64,000 nt of DNA from an uncultured Prevotella sp. Lineage in GTDB: Bacteria > Bacteroidota > Bacteroidia > Bacteroidales > Bacteroidaceae. The translations under genes were made by a program, and so were the position numbers. The stretch is from the NCBI GenBank assembly GCA_905236455.1, contig CAJOPT010000004.1, positions 1 to 64,000 on the forward strand, written 5' to 3'. The notes below the pieces were generated by a model that ran no database searches, was not told the DNA's origin, and saw nothing but the letters and a program-made list of their open reading frames with translations. Shown piece after piece: positions 17,864 through 29,083 of the stretch (positions are counted from its first letter, which is position 1; each line of letters starts with the position of its first letter).

Positions 17864-18400
17864 ATGGACATAGGTGTAATATCGGTTCGCTATGCTCGCG
17901 CACTATTAAAAAGTGCGGAAGAGGCAAAAAATGAGGCGAAGGTGTACGCGGATATGCAAGTCCTTGCAGAAAGCTATCTCCGTGTCACTGAACTGCGGTT
18001 TACGATAGACAACCCTATGCTTGCCAAAGACAAGAAAGAGTCACTGCTTAAGACGGCATGTGGTAAAAACGCAACCGAACTTACTCAGCGTTTTATACAT
18101 CTTGTCCTCGAAGAAGGTAGGGAGAGCGCACTGCAGTTCATGGCTAATTCGTATATCACGCTTTACCGCCAACAGAAAAATATCATCCGTGGTAGATTGA
18201 TTACTGCCGCTGCTGTTTCCCCTGCCACTGAGCAGAAAATGAAGCAGATGGTGGAAAGCAAAACTAAAGGTACTGTGGAGTTCCAGACGGAAGTTAATCC
18301 AGATATAATTGGTGGTTTTATTCTCGAATATGGAACTTATAGGATGGATGCAAGTGTCAAGTCAAACTTGAAGCGCATTCTCACAGAATTAAAGAAATAA
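17864..18400 (+). CDS. atpH: ATP synthase F1 subunit delta
   Basis: The 178-residue subunit links the F1 head to the b stalk. It has the N-terminal helical bundle opening with [16 protein letters not shown]. It ends with the family C-terminal signature of the form [26 protein letters not shown]. Length and position between atpF and atpA are normal. Confidence 0.95.
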   Translation: MDIGVISVRYARALLKSAEEAKNEAKVYADMQVLAESYLRVTELRFTIDNPMLAKDKKESLLKTACGKNATELTQRFIHLVLEEGRESALQFMANSYITLYRQQKNIIRGRLITAAAVSPATEQKMKQMVESKTKGTVEFQTEVNPDIIGGFILEYGTYRMDASVKSNLKRILTELKK

Positions 18401-18414
18401 AATTAAAAAGTAAG

Positions 18415-19998
18415 ATGTCAGATAAAATAAAACCAAGTGAAGTGTCAGAAGTACTGCTTCAACAACTCCGTGGCATTAATGAAACTGAGAAGTTTGATGA
18501 AGTAGGTACCGTCCTTACCGTCAGTGACGGTGTAGCACGTATCTATGGATTACGTAATGCCGAAGCAAATGAGTTGATAGAGTTTGAGAATGGCACCATG
18601 GCGATTGTGATGAACTTGGAGGAAGACAATGTCGGTTGTATCCTTCTTGGTCCTACATCGGGCATTAAAGAAGGACAGGTTGTCAAACGTACTCATCGTA
18701 TTGCTTCTATACGCGTCAATGACAATATGTTAGGACGTGTGATTAATCCTTTGGGTGAGGCTATAGATGGCAAGGGTGACATTGATCTTAAAGACTCTTT
18801 TGAGATGCCACTTGACAGAAAAGCTCCAGGTGTAATCTATCGTCAGCCTGTAAAAGAACCTCTTCAAACAGGTCTGAAGGCTGTAGACTCAATGATTCCT
18901 ATAGGACGAGGACAGCGAGAGCTTATTATCGGTGACCGTCAAACAGGTAAGACAGCTATTGCTGTAGATACTATTATTAATCAAAAGAGCTTTTATGAAG
19001 CAGGTGAGCCTGTTTATTGTATCTATGTGGCAATAGGTCAGAAAGCCTCTACTGTAGCAGCACTTGTCCAAAGTCTTAAGGAACATGGTGCCTTACCTTA
19101 TACCATTATTGTAAGTGCAACAGCGGCAGATCCTGCAGCAATGCAGTATTACGCACCTTTTGCAGGAGCTGCAATCGGAGAGTATTTCCGAGATAGAGGT
19201 TATCCTGCTTTGGTTGTGTACGATGACCTTTCAAAGCAAGCTGTCGCTTATCGCGAAGTATCATTAATCCTCCGTCGCCCTTCAGGACGCGAAGCTTATC
19301 CTGGTGATGTGTTCTATTTACATTCACGTCTATTGGAGCGTGCCGCAAAGATAAACGAGCAGCAGGAAGTAGCTGAGCAGATGAATGACTTACCTGCGTG
19401 CATGAAGGGACATGTACGTGGTGGCGGCTCACTTACAGCCCTCCCAATTATTGAGACACAGGCTGGTGATGTATCTGCATATATTCCGACAAATGTAATC
19501 TCAATTACAGATGGTCAGATATATCTTGAGTCTGATCTCTTTAACCAAGGTTTCAGACCAGCAATCAATGTAGGTATTTCTGTATCACGTGTTGGAGGTT
19601 CCGCACAAATCAAGTCAATGAAAAAAGTAGCTGGTACACTTAAGATTGATCAGGCTCAGTATAGGGAGTTGGAGTCTTTCTCAAAGTTCTCTAGCGACAT
19701 GGATGCGGTTACCGCAATGACTCTTGACCGTGGTCGAAAGAATAATCAGCTACTTATTCAGCCACAATATAGTCCAATGCCTGTTGGTGAGCAGATTGCC
19801 ATTTTATATTGTGGTGTACATGGATTAATGCATAATGTCCCAGTTGATAAAGTTCGTGAGTGTCAGGATGCGTTCTTAGACAAGATGCGCAATACTTATT
19901 CAGACACAATCGCCACACTTGGCTCTGGAAAACTTTCAGAAGAAGTTACCACTACCATTGAGAAGGTGATGGAAGATATTGCAGGACAGTATAAATAA
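18415..19998 (+). CDS. atpA: ATP synthase F1 subunit alpha
   Basis: The 527-residue regulatory nucleotide-binding subunit has the P-loop GDRQTGKTA near residue 171 and the alpha signatures [23 protein letters not shown] and [13 protein letters not shown]. The arginine-finger region VGGSAQ is intact. It begins 14 bp after atpH and ends 8 bp before the atpG start codon. Confidence 0.97.
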   Translation: MSDKIKPSEVSEVLLQQLRGINETEKFDEVGTVLTVSDGVARIYGLRNAEANELIEFENGTMAIVMNLEEDNVGCILLGPTSGIKEGQVVKRTHRIASIRVNDNMLGRVINPLGEAIDGKGDIDLKDSFEMPLDRKAPGVIYRQPVKEPLQTGLKAVDSMIPIGRGQRELIIGDRQTGKTAIAVDTIINQKSFYEAGEPVYCIYVAIGQKASTVAALVQSLKEHGALPYTIIVSATAADPAAMQYYAPFAGAAIGEYFRDRGYPALVVYDDLSKQAVAYREVSLILRRPSGREAYPGDVFYLHSRLLERAAKINEQQEVAEQMNDLPACMKGHVRGGGSLTALPIIETQAGDVSAYIPTNVISITDGQIYLESDLFNQGFRPAINVGISVSRVGGSAQIKSMKKVAGTLKIDQAQYRELESFSKFSSDMDAVTAMTLDRGRKNNQLLIQPQYSPMPVGEQIAILYCGVHGLMHNVPVDKVRECQDAFLDKMRNTYSDTIATLGSGKLSEEVTTTIEKVMEDIAGQYK

Positions 19999-20006
19999 AA
20001 TTGCCT

Positions 20007-20972
20007 ATGCCAAGTTTAAAGGAAATAAAGACAAGAATCGCAAGTGTCAACTCCACTCGCAAAATCACTAGTGCAATGAAGATGGTTGCTTCAAGTAAGC
20101 TCCATCACGCACAGGTGATGATTGAGAATATGCTTCCATATGAAACGATGTTAGAACATATCCTCAAGACTTTTCTTGCCAGTGAAGCCGACGCCACGAC
20201 AGTATTCAGTCTGGAGCGTCCTGTCAAGAGGATTGCCCTTGTTGTCTATAGTTCGAATAGTTCTTTATGTGGTGGCTTTAACGCAAACATCATAAAGATG
20301 ATGACTCAGACAATAGAAGAATACAAACATCTTGGCAAAGAGAATATTATTATCTATCCGATAGGGCGAAAGGTCGCAGAGAAAGTCAATAAGCTTGGTT
20401 TTTCCTCAGGTGGTGACTTTACGGATTTGGCAGATAAGCCTTATGTGGCAAAATGTATTGAAATCGCACAAGAACTTGGAAAGAAATTTGTTGATGGCGA
20501 GATTGACAAGGTGGAAATGATATATCATCATTTCAAAAGTGCCGGCAGTCAGATTCTTACAAGGAAGACATTCCTTCCAATTGATATTACCGAAGAGCTA
20601 AATACTGATAAAGAACGTGATTTAACATCAAACATTGTCACTAAAAAGGCTCAGGATTATCTAAAAAAGAATCAGCAGAAAAAAGAACGTGAGAAGGTTG
20701 ACGTTAAGCCCTTAGCTGACATCTTTATAGTAGAACCTGACATGGATACAGTTCTTTCGCAACTCATTCCGAAACTAGCTCATCTAATGCTTTATACAGC
20801 CGCCCTAGACAGTAATGCCTCAGAACATGCTGCACGTATGGTTGCAATGCAGACGGCTACTGATAATGCAGATGAATTATTAAGGCAACTTAACTTGCAG
20901 TACAACAAGTCCCGTCAGCAAGCAATCACTAACGAGCTTCTTGATATTGTCGGAGGATCTGTAAATAACTAA
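20007..20972 (+). CDS. atpG: ATP synthase F1 subunit gamma
   Basis: The 321-residue rotor shaft begins at the ATG at 20007; the in-frame TTG at 20001 is not needed. The N-terminal helix reads MPSLKEIKTRIASVNSTRKI and the C-terminal helix ends in QQAITNELLDIVGG, both diagnostic. It is about 30 residues longer than the E. coli subunit, with the extra length in a lysine-rich stretch near residues 205-240 (KKAQDYLKKNQQKKERE). It closes the operon, followed by a strong hairpin terminator. Confidence 0.96.
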   Translation: MPSLKEIKTRIASVNSTRKITSAMKMVASSKLHHAQVMIENMLPYETMLEHILKTFLASEADATTVFSLERPVKRIALVVYSSNSSLCGGFNANIIKMMTQTIEEYKHLGKENIIIYPIGRKVAEKVNKLGFSSGGDFTDLADKPYVAKCIEIAQELGKKFVDGEIDKVEMIYHHFKSAGSQILTRKTFLPIDITEELNTDKERDLTSNIVTKKAQDYLKKNQQKKEREKVDVKPLADIFIVEPDMDTVLSQLIPKLAHLMLYTAALDSNASEHAARMVAMQTATDNADELLRQLNLQYNKSRQQAITNELLDIVGGSVNN

Positions 20973-21002
20973 TAGTTATTTTACGCGGACTAATCTATAA
21001 AT

Positions 21003-21050
21003 AAATTGGTGGAAAGATACTAATGTGTATCTTTCCACCAATTTGTTTGT
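21003..21050. terminator. 18-bp hairpin terminator after atpG, overlapping the C11 peptidase gene
   Basis: The arms at 21003-21020 and 21027-21044 are perfect complements with a 6-nt loop, followed by a T-rich run. It ends the ATP synthase transcript. The right arm and loop also carry the last 11 codons and the stop of the convergent peptidase gene. The structure may also stop that transcript, since the minus-strand side is followed by T-rich sequence. Confidence 0.9.
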
Positions 21051-22201
21051 ATTTTTGCTTCAACAACCATACTATTTAAAGTGGGATCACTTATCGTTAT
21101 ACCACAGAAAGTATTAATCGGAAAAGTACGTTCTGTTGAGCTATAATAAACAGTATATATAAATGGTGTTGCGACTGCTTTGACTACAATATCGCTAAGT
21201 TTTGCTCTGACTTGTGAGCAAAGATTTTCATCAGGACACAAGTGAGATACATAGTCATAGAAATCATAAAACACCGTCTCGTTATATCCATCAAGTTTCT
21301 GGATTTCTGATAGTTTTGAGTTATCTATAGAATAACGATTGTTGATTGTTTTCATCAACGATACAACATTTGCGGTCTCTTTACAGTTTATTGCGGAAAG
21401 TGTGCCATAAGGATATTCATATTCTTGGTAAAAAGTCAGAAACTCATCACAGATCTTCTGGTAGTCTGGATTCTCTGACGACAGGTATTTCCAAACTTTG
21501 TTATATGGCAACCCAACACTCATGATTTCAGATGTTGAAGCTATAAGATAGTCTGATACATAACGCAAATCATAAGCTGTCTCAATATTTGCCATATAAC
21601 AATCATCAAAACAGATATAATCCAGGGTTTGAATATCAGATTTTCTGATGCCCTCTGCCAATTCTGTAATATTTGCCTGTGTACCTCTAGTCGAACCACC
21701 ATAGGCTCTTTTGGGGGCAGAAACTTTTGTTCCTTCTTGTGGGGTAATACCCTTAGGAAGCCATCCTGAGCCATGAGCACCAATAATCATGGAGTAATTT
21801 GGGGTAGGGGAGGCTGAATAAGCATCGTTAAGTACGGTTTTTATACCGTCTTCTGTTACCACCGACTGTCTGTAATATTTCTTTAACGTGTCACGAACAC
21901 AACTGCCATTAACATATTTCACTTCAAACATTGTCGCATTATTATAAGTTGAAGCAATGTAAACCAATAAGCGAGTTGTCCCTAACCCTCCTTGTTCCTT
22001 TATTGCATTCTCCACACTTTGAACATTTTGCTCAAGTCTCCTTGTAAGACTTCCAGATGTACTTTGATCCGTACCTGTCCATGGGAGATACATTAGTACT
22101 GTATTAGTCGTATAGACCTTTTCTGGTTCTGGTTCATCACTATTCCTACATCCTGTAAAAACAGTTAACAACAGCGTTATGACCAATAACGGATTTCTCA
22201 T
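21020..22201 (-). CDS. Clostripain-family (C11) cysteine peptidase, lipoprotein
   Basis: The 393-residue protein has a lipoprotein signal (LLVITLLLTVFTGC, lipid on Cys18), so it is attached to the envelope. The peptidase core follows with the catalytic His143 in IIGAHGSGWLP and Cys201 in ICFDDCYMANIE, the C11/clan CD dyad. C11 enzymes cleave after basic residues and often self-activate; the cleavage site is not evident here. Its start is 10 bp after the valS stop, so it is probably a downstream passenger of that transcript. The last residues are encoded within the atpG terminator hairpin. The substrate is unknown. Confidence 0.88.
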   Translation of the reverse strand: MRNPLLVITLLLTVFTGCRNSDEPEPEKVYTTNTVLMYLPWTGTDQSTSGSLTRRLEQNVQSVENAIKEQGGLGTTRLLVYIASTYNNATMFEVKYVNGSCVRDTLKKYYRQSVVTEDGIKTVLNDAYSASPTPNYSMIIGAHGSGWLPKGITPQEGTKVSAPKRAYGGSTRGTQANITELAEGIRKSDIQTLDYICFDDCYMANIETAYDLRYVSDYLIASTSEIMSVGLPYNKVWKYLSSENPDYQKICDEFLTFYQEYEYPYGTLSAINCKETANVVSLMKTINNRYSIDNSKLSEIQKLDGYNETVFYDFYDYVSHLCPDENLCSQVRAKLSDIVVKAVATPFIYTVYYSSTERTFPINTFCGITISDPTLNSMVVEAKIQTNWWKDTH

Positions 22202-22211
22202 ACAAATAACT

Positions 22212-24977
22212 CTATACCTTCAATTTCTTAAGTTCACTTATCGTTTCTTTTAATGAAGAAATCTTTTCAAGAGAGTCATGCTCCTTTTTGCGCTCCATCT
22301 CAACAACAGCTTCTGGAGCATTAGCAACAAAACGTTCATTAGATAACTTCTTACGTACCCCGATAAGAAAACCTTCAAGGTGTTTCAATTGAGCCTCAGC
22401 TTTTATGAGCTCTGACTCAATATCAATCATGTCACCAAGGGGAACCGCATATTCGCTTGTATCTACCATAAAGGCAGATGCATCGCTTGTTTTCTCTGCA
22501 ACAACTGCTATATCAGTCAGATTAGCCATCTTACTAATCACAGCATCATAGGCTTTATAATGATTCTCACCTATGACTTGCAATTTAAGTGATTCTTTCG
22601 GTGCAATATTCTTTTGACTTCTTACCATGCGGACTCCGCTAACTATCTGCTTCATATGATCAATGTCAGCGATAAGCTTTCTGTCGTCCATCGACGATGT
22701 TGCCATCTCAAGTTTCTCACACATGATACTCTCTCCTGCTTTGCGCTCATATAAAGCTTGCCATAACTCCTCAGTAATGAAAGGCATGAATGGATGCAGC
22801 ATCTTCAGCAATATATCAAAATATCGCAAAGTATCATCATAAGTCTTCTTGTCGATAGGCTGGGGCTTGCCATCAATATAGGCAGGTTTAACCATTTCGA
22901 GATACCAACTGGAGAATTCGTCCCAGAACAACTTATAGACTACCATCAATGCCTCAGAGATACGATATTTAGAGAAAAGATCTTGCAACTCTTCATTTGC
23001 CTGTTTCAGTTTTGCCTCAAACCAAACCGTGGCTGTTTTACATGCCTCTGGTTGCGCATTGTCTGCAACTGTCCAACCTTTTACAAGACGGAATGCATTC
23101 CATATTTTATTGTTAAAGTTACGTCCTTGTTCACAAAGATTTTCATCAAACAGTATATCGTTTCCCGCAGGAGCTGAAAGCATCATGCCCATACGCACAC
23201 CGTCAGCACCAAACTTATCTATCAACTCAATAGGGTCTGGAGAATTACCGAGGGACTTAGACATCTTTCTCCCCAGTTTATCACGTACAATACCTGTAAA
23301 ATAAACATTCTTAAACGGAATCTTACCGGTATACTCTTCGCCTGCCATAATCATTCGGGCTACCCAGAAGAAAATAATATCTGGTCCTGTCACGAGGTCA
23401 GAAGTCGGATAATAATAGCTAATTTCCTCATTGTCTGGATTATTTATGCCATCAAACAGTGAAATTGGCCATAGCCACGACGAGAACCAAGTGTCTAAAG
23501 CATCTTCTTCCTGATGAAGATCAGATATTTGCAGGGATTCATTTCCACTAGCCTTGCGAGCTAACTCCAAAGCCTTTTCTGGAGTCTCAGCTACTACAAA
23601 CTTCTCTTCAGCACATTTGGTACCTACAATTGCGTTATCTTTTACAACCTGCGAATCATCTGAATAATAATATGCCGGAATGCGATGTCCCCACCACAAC
23701 TGTCGTGATATACACCAATCCTGAATGTTTTCCAGCCAGTTCTTGTATGTATTTACATACTTTTGTGGATAGAACTTCATTTCTCCATTAAGCACTGGAG
23801 GAAGTGCTATATCTGCAAAGTGTTGCATCTTTAGGAACCACTGTAGTGAGAGACGCGGCTCAATGGCTGTGTCTGGGTTACGCTCAGAATAGCCAACCTT
23901 GTTGGTATAATTTTCAATGCGCTCCATAAGCCCAGCTTCTTGCAAGTCCTTAGCTATCTGCTTGCGACAGTCGAAACGATCCATGCCAACATATAGGGTA
24001 CTTTGATCAGAAATAGTACCATCCGCATTAAATATATCTATAGTTTCCAGGTTGTGAGTCTTTCCTAACATATAATCATTAGTGTCATGTGCAGGAGTAA
24101 CTTTAAGGCAACCTGTACCAAATTCTATATCTACATAACGATCTTCTATAACAGGTATTACACGTCCTACCAGCGGAACAATTACTTTGCGTCCCTTTAG
24201 CCATTGATTCTTAGGATCCTTTGGATTAATACACATGGCAGTATCACCCATAATTGTCTCAGGACGCGTAGTGGCAACTACGGCATAGTAGCCATGATCG
24301 TCTTTGTGAATTACATTACCAGCTTGCTCCAGTTCTACTTGATTCTCCAACTGATTCAAATTATCCACATAATATTTTAGGTGATACAGATGACTTTGTT
24401 CTTCACGATAAATGACTTCCTCGGTAGAGAGAGCTGTCAGTGCCTTTGGGTCCCAGTTCACCATACGAAGTCCACGGTATATGAGACCTTTATTATACAA
24501 ATCAACAAATACTTTGATAACGCTTTTTGAACGTGTCTCATCCATTGTAAATGCTGTGCGATCCCAGTCACAACTTGCTCCTAAACGCCGCAATTGCTTC
24601 AAAATGATACCTCCATGCTCATGAGTCCAGTCCCACGCATGTTCCAAAAACTGTTCACGAGTTAAGTCATGTTTCTTAATACCCTCACCAGCAAGCTTCT
24701 TCACAACTTTTGCCTCTGTTGCTATCGAAGCATGGTCTGTGCCAGGCACCCAACATGCATTCTTTCCATCCATTCGAGCGCGGCGCACAAGGATGTCCTG
24801 AATCGTATTATTTAACATGTGTCCCATATGGAGCACACCCGTTACATTAGGTGGGGGTATAACTATAGTATAAGGTTCACGTCCATCGGGTTTACTACTA
24901 AAAAGTTTGTTGTCCAACCAATATTGGTACCATTTAGATTCCACTTGTTGTGGATCATACTTAGTCGCTAATTCCAT
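22212..24977 (-). CDS. valS: Valine--tRNA ligase
   Basis: The 921-residue class I synthetase charges tRNA-Val. The HIGH motif reads HMGH at residues 50-53 and the KMSKS motif is intact in [14 protein letters not shown]. An editing domain lies between the two halves of the catalytic domain ([12 protein letters not shown]). The anticodon-binding domain and a C-terminal coiled coil ([15 protein letters not shown] ... [11 protein letters not shown]) complete the chain. The promoter lies 41 bp upstream. No T-box or other leader structure is apparent. Confidence 0.97.
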   Translation of the reverse strand: MELATKYDPQQVESKWYQYWLDNKLFSSKPDGREPYTIVIPPPNVTGVLHMGHMLNNTIQDILVRRARMDGKNACWVPGTDHASIATEAKVVKKLAGEGIKKHDLTREQFLEHAWDWTHEHGGIILKQLRRLGASCDWDRTAFTMDETRSKSVIKVFVDLYNKGLIYRGLRMVNWDPKALTALSTEEVIYREEQSHLYHLKYYVDNLNQLENQVELEQAGNVIHKDDHGYYAVVATTRPETIMGDTAMCINPKDPKNQWLKGRKVIVPLVGRVIPVIEDRYVDIEFGTGCLKVTPAHDTNDYMLGKTHNLETIDIFNADGTISDQSTLYVGMDRFDCRKQIAKDLQEAGLMERIENYTNKVGYSERNPDTAIEPRLSLQWFLKMQHFADIALPPVLNGEMKFYPQKYVNTYKNWLENIQDWCISRQLWWGHRIPAYYYSDDSQVVKDNAIVGTKCAEEKFVVAETPEKALELARKASGNESLQISDLHQEEDALDTWFSSWLWPISLFDGINNPDNEEISYYYPTSDLVTGPDIIFFWVARMIMAGEEYTGKIPFKNVYFTGIVRDKLGRKMSKSLGNSPDPIELIDKFGADGVRMGMMLSAPAGNDILFDENLCEQGRNFNNKIWNAFRLVKGWTVADNAQPEACKTATVWFEAKLKQANEELQDLFSKYRISEALMVVYKLFWDEFSSWYLEMVKPAYIDGKPQPIDKKTYDDTLRYFDILLKMLHPFMPFITEELWQALYERKAGESIMCEKLEMATSSMDDRKLIADIDHMKQIVSGVRMVRSQKNIAPKESLKLQVIGENHYKAYDAVISKMANLTDIAVVAEKTSDASAFMVDTSEYAVPLGDMIDIESELIKAEAQLKHLEGFLIGVRKKLSNERFVANAPEAVVEMERKKEHDSLEKISSLKETISELKKLKV

Positions 24978-25017
24978 TATATTATATTTCTTATTATATT
25001 TTCATTTATTAAAACTG

Positions 25018-25048
25018 CAAAGTTACACAAAATTGCGTGCAGAACAAA
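25018..25048 (-). promoter_or_regulatory. Promoter of valS
   Basis: On the minus strand TTTG (25048-25045) and TAACTTTG (25025-25018) are separated by 19 bp. Transcription would start near 25012, about 35 nt before the ATG at 24977. Confidence 0.75.
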
Positions 25049-25140
25049 AAAATAATTTATTTTTTACGCTTAGATCACCTCAAAACTGTTCTAAATCAGT
25101 TCCTTTCATCCGGGAAAGGATATAAAATAACCTAAGAATT

Positions 25141-26943
25141 CTATGAATTAAACTCACTTAGTTCTAACCACCGCATAACTTTTATATCCAATTCCTCTTT
25201 TAATTTGGGGAGACGTATACTATTTGTTGTAAGTTCATCTACAGAAAGTGTACCACTACATAGTAAATCTTCAATTTGTTTCTGTTCTTCTTCTAAAAGG
25301 TTTATATCATTTTCCAATTGCTCATATTCACGTTTTTCCTTATATGTCATTTTCCTCTTTGAAGGCTGAGTGACAGAAGTAGAGCTTGGTATTGGGGCTA
25401 TATTATGCTTCTTCTTTATATTCTCTTTATCTGTTTTCTGTTCCTCTTTTGTTTTAAGACTATTCCAAGTGCGGTATTGCGTATAATTCCCAGGAAAATC
25501 TTTAATTTTACCATGTCCCTTAAAGACTAATAAGTGATCTACTATTTTATCCATAAAATACCGGTCATGGCTTACTACAATAACACATCCTGGAAAGTCT
25601 TGCAAATATTCCTCTAAGATTTGTAGAGTCTGTATGTCCAAATCGTTTGTTGGCTCGTCGAGTACGAGAAAATTAGGATTCCGTAACAATACTGAACATA
25701 AGTGAAGTTTACGTTTTTCTCCTCCGCTAAGCTTATAAACGTAATTATTTTGTTGTTCTTGGGTAAATAGGAAATGTTGTAGAAATTGTGAAGCGGAAAC
25801 ATGTTTGCCTCCACCGATGTCGATATATTCAGCAATATCCTTTATGATATCAATAACTTTCTGATCATCTCGGAATTGAATACCTTCTTGTGAGAAATAC
25901 CCAAAACGTACAGTCTCGCCAATATCAAATTTTCCTTTGTCGAGGGGTTCGATTCCTAACAATAGCTTAATAAAGGTTGATTTACCTGTACCGTTACTAC
26001 CGACAATGCCCATTTTCTCAAAACGAGAAAAATTATAGTAGAAATCGTCTAATATGACATTATCGCCAAAAGCCTTACTAACATACTGACATTCAAATAT
26101 TTTAGAGCCAATATAAACATTACGCGACTTCAAGCGCATCTGACGTTCTTCCATTCGTTGCTTTGCTATTCTCTCCAGATCATAGAATGCCTCCTCCCGA
26201 TATCGGGCTTTATGTCCCCTTGCCTGTGGCATTCTGCGCATCCATTCAAGTTCTGACCTGTAAAGATTGTTTGCCCTGGCAATCTCTGCACGCTTATTAT
26301 CTAAACGAGCCTGTCTTTTTTCAAGAAAATATGAGTAATTCCCACGATAAGTAAATAATGCTTGGTCATCAAGTTCAAGAATAATGTTACAAATACGATC
26401 AAGAAAAAAGCGGTCATGTGTTACCATAAGCAATGTTTTGTTGCCACGTGTGAGATATCCTTCCAACCACTCAATCATTTCGATATCAAGGTGATTAGTG
26501 GGCTCATCCAAAATAAGGAAGTCTGGTTCTGTAATAAGTACATTCGCCAGTGCAACACGCTTTTGCTGTCCTCCTGACAATTGTCCCATTTCCTGTGTCA
26601 GGTCATTGATTTTCAGCTGAGTAAGAATCTGTTTAGCTTTAAGTACCCGTTCCTCATCGCCTTTATGATTAAAGCATGCGTCCAGAACACTATCAGAAGG
26701 ATTGAATACGGGAGTCTGTTCAAGAAATGATATCCGTAAATTGTTTCGATATACAATTTTACCAGAATCGTAACCTTCCATACCCATAAGAATGGATAGT
26801 AGCGTGGATTTCCCAGTCCCATTACGCGCTATAAGTCCAACTTTTTGTCCTTCAGATATGGAAAAGGATATGTTGTTGAACAACACTTGCGCTCCAAATG
26901 TCTTTGTAAGATTTTGGACATCGAGATATGGAATGTTTGGCAT
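25141..26943 (-). CDS. uup: ABC-F family ATPase (Uup-like)
   Basis: The chain has 600 residues from MPNIPYLDVQ; an ATG at 26988 would add 15 residues and lies 4 bp after engB. Two soluble ABC domains follow each other: P-loops ARNGTGKST and GSNGTGKST, signatures LSGGQQKRVALA and LSGGEKRKLHLC, and Walker B segments LILDEPTNHLD and LVLDEPTNDLD. There is no membrane domain. The C-terminal 90 residues form a charged coiled coil (MTYKEKREYEQLENDINLLEEE), as in Uup. ABC-F proteins act at the ribosome; Uup affects translation stress and transposon excision. The Uup label rests on the C-terminal domain. It follows engB and glyA on the same strand. Confidence 0.9.
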   Translation of the reverse strand: MPNIPYLDVQNLTKTFGAQVLFNNISFSISEGQKVGLIARNGTGKSTLLSILMGMEGYDSGKIVYRNNLRISFLEQTPVFNPSDSVLDACFNHKGDEERVLKAKQILTQLKINDLTQEMGQLSGGQQKRVALANVLITEPDFLILDEPTNHLDIEMIEWLEGYLTRGNKTLLMVTHDRFFLDRICNIILELDDQALFTYRGNYSYFLEKRQARLDNKRAEIARANNLYRSELEWMRRMPQARGHKARYREEAFYDLERIAKQRMEERQMRLKSRNVYIGSKIFECQYVSKAFGDNVILDDFYYNFSRFEKMGIVGSNGTGKSTFIKLLLGIEPLDKGKFDIGETVRFGYFSQEGIQFRDDQKVIDIIKDIAEYIDIGGGKHVSASQFLQHFLFTQEQQNNYVYKLSGGEKRKLHLCSVLLRNPNFLVLDEPTNDLDIQTLQILEEYLQDFPGCVIVVSHDRYFMDKIVDHLLVFKGHGKIKDFPGNYTQYRTWNSLKTKEEQKTDKENIKKKHNIAPIPSSTSVTQPSKRKMTYKEKREYEQLENDINLLEEEQKQIEDLLCSGTLSVDELTTNSIRLPKLKEELDIKVMRWLELSEFNS

Positions 26944-26991
26944 TGGGATTCGTTTCTGACTAAATGAAAATGATGAATAAAAATTCATCCC

Positions 26992-27585
26992 TCATTTTCC
27001 ATTACATGATTCAATATATTCTAGTAATTCTTGACGTCCTAACTTACTCTCAGAGCTCGTAATAAAATACGGAGGCAGTTCTTCCCATCGATCCATCATA
27101 GCATTAAGCCATTTCTCCACATTTATTTTAATTTTCTGGGAAGATAACTTGTCAGCTTTTGTAAAAACAATGGAAAATGGTATACGGCTTTCACCAAGCC
27201 AATCAATAAACTCACGATCTATTTTCTGTTGTTCATGACGGATGTCAATTAGAACAAAGACATTTATTAATTGTGATCTCATCAATAGATACTGTGAAAT
27301 CATCTGCTCAAGCTTATTCTGTATACTTTTTGACTGCTTGGCATAGCCATATCCTGGTAGATCAACTAAATACCATTCGTTATTGATGATAAAATGATTA
27401 ATAAGGAGGGTCTTGCCAGGAGTTGATGAGGTCTTGGCAAGACCCTTTTTATTACAAAGCATATTAATCAAACTCGACTTACCTACATTTGAGCGTCCAA
27501 TGAAAGCAAACTCCGGTTTATTATCTTTCGGACACTTCGATAATGTGGGGGAAGAGAGTGAAAAAAAAGCCGTTTTTATTTCCAT
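26992..27585 (-). CDS. engB: Ribosome biogenesis GTPase EngB/YsxC
   Basis: The 197-residue Era-like GTPase shows G1 [12 protein letters not shown] near residue 31, the G3 segment [10 protein letters not shown] and G4 FTKADKLS. Members help late assembly of the 50S ribosomal subunit and are usually essential. Length is normal. It lies 28 bp after glyA and 4 or 48 bp before the ABC-F gene, depending on that gene's start, forming a translation-linked group. Confidence 0.95.
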   Translation of the reverse strand: MEIKTAFFSLSSPTLSKCPKDNKPEFAFIGRSNVGKSSLINMLCNKKGLAKTSSTPGKTLLINHFIINNEWYLVDLPGYGYAKQSKSIQNKLEQMISQYLLMRSQLINVFVLIDIRHEQQKIDREFIDWLGESRIPFSIVFTKADKLSSQKIKINVEKWLNAMMDRWEELPPYFITSSESKLGRQELLEYIESCNGK

Positions 27586-27613
27586 TTATTTTTATTTTGA
27601 TCATAAATCACAA

Positions 27614-28894
27614 TCACCATGCAAAAAGTGGATAATCCTTCATCGTAAGATTAACCTTCTCTCTGACACTGCTGATAACCTTATCATCTTCTGGAGAGTT
27701 CAACACTTGCTCTATAAGCTCTGCAATAAGGATCATCATATCTTCCTTGGCACCACGCGTGGTAATGGCTGCTGTTCCCAAGCGTATACCTGATGTCTGG
27801 AATGCAGAACGACTGTCAAAAGGAACCATATTTTTATTTGCTGTAATATCAGCGGCAACAAGAGCATTTTCCGCTATTTTTCCAGTTAGGTTCGGGTATT
27901 TTGACCGTAAGTCCACAAGCATTGAGTGATTATCAGTTCCGCCACTGACAATGTCAAAGCCACGTCTGATAAGCTCGTTAGCTAGTACAGATGCATTCTT
28001 CTTTACCTGTTGCGCATATTCTTTCCATGCAGGAGAAAGATTCTCTTTAAATCCTACAGCCTTGGCTGCAATGACATGCTCAAGTGGACCGCCTTGCTGT
28101 CCTGGGAACACAGCTGAGTTTATTAAGGAACTCATCTTGCGAACTTCGCCTTTCTTTGTGGTTAATCCCCATGGATTATCAAAATCTTTTCCTAAAAGGA
28201 TAATACCACCACGTGGACCACGTAGTGTTTTGTGTGTGGTTGATGTTACAATATGAGCATACTTCAAAGGATTATCAAGTAAGCCTGCGGCAATGAGTCC
28301 TGCCGGGTGTGCCATATCTATCATCAAAAGAGCACCAACCTCATCTGCTATTTTTCTCATTCGAGCATAATCCCACTCACGACTATATGCAGAACCGCCA
28401 CCTATTATAAGTTTCGGTTTATATTGGTGGGCAAGATTCTCCATCTCATCATAATCAACACGTCCTGTTTCTTTATTAAGATTGTATCCAACAGGCTTGT
28501 AAAGAATACCAGATGTATTAACGAGTGAGCCGTGAGACAGATGACCGCCATGGTCAAGATTTAATCCCATAAACACATCACCTGGCTTAAGTACCGTTAA
28601 CAGGACGGCAGCATTTGCCTGTGCTCCTGAATGTGGTTGGACATTGGCGTATTCAGCTCCAAAGAGCTTGCATACGCGGTCTATGGCTAACTGCTCTACT
28701 TGGTCTACGACCTGGCAACCACCATAATAGCGATGCCCAGGATAACCCTCCGCATACTTATTTGTCAAGTATGAGCCCATAGCCTCCATAACCTGGTCAC
28801 TAACAAAATTCTCACTGGCGATAAGCTCAATACCTTTTAATTGCCGCTGATGCTCTCGCTCAATTAAGTCGAAAATTTGCTGATCTCTTTCCAT
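27614..28894 (-). CDS. glyA: Serine hydroxymethyltransferase
   Basis: The 426-residue PLP enzyme interconverts serine and glycine and charges tetrahydrofolate with a one-carbon unit. The start is [18 protein letters not shown]; the longer ORF from 29002 runs into the promoter region. The conserved core is intact: [33 protein letters not shown] and the PLP lysine Lys222 in [15 protein letters not shown] -7 box lies 40 bp upstream on its strand. Confidence 0.96.
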   Translation of the reverse strand: MERDQQIFDLIEREHQRQLKGIELIASENFVSDQVMEAMGSYLTNKYAEGYPGHRYYGGCQVVDQVEQLAIDRVCKLFGAEYANVQPHSGAQANAAVLLTVLKPGDVFMGLNLDHGGHLSHGSLVNTSGILYKPVGYNLNKETGRVDYDEMENLAHQYKPKLIIGGGSAYSREWDYARMRKIADEVGALLMIDMAHPAGLIAAGLLDNPLKYAHIVTSTTHKTLRGPRGGIILLGKDFDNPWGLTTKKGEVRKMSSLINSAVFPGQQGGPLEHVIAAKAVGFKENLSPAWKEYAQQVKKNASVLANELIRRGFDIVSGGTDNHSMLVDLRSKYPNLTGKIAENALVAADITANKNMVPFDSRSAFQTSGIRLGTAAITTRGAKEDMMILIAELIEQVLNSPEDDKVISSVREKVNLTMKDYPLFAW

Positions 28895-28933
28895 TGTTAT
28901 TATTTGTTTTAATGTAAAATACCTTATGGTTTG

Positions 28934-28941
28934 CAAAGATA
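28934..28941 (-). promoter_or_regulatory. -7 box for glyA
   Basis: TATCTTTG is read on the minus strand, 39 nt before the glyA ATG. The -33 position is only A/T-rich, without TTTG. Confidence 0.5.
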
Positions 28942-28990
28942 CAAAAAAATCAAGGAAGAGAAAAGAAAATAAAAATAAAATGAGTTTTAT

Positions 28991-29021
28991 TTTGTATTTC
29001 ACACGCTTAATTGTATCTTTG
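28991..29021 (+). promoter_or_regulatory. Promoter of mltG
   Basis: TTTG at 28991-28994 and TATCTTTG at 29014-29021 have a 19-bp spacer. The leader would be about 57 nt. It is divergent from glyA. Confidence 0.75.
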
Positions 29022-29083
29022 CAAGATGTTTAAAGAATTTATAATGATATTTTAAAGACCTAAAATAAAAGATTAATAAGATT

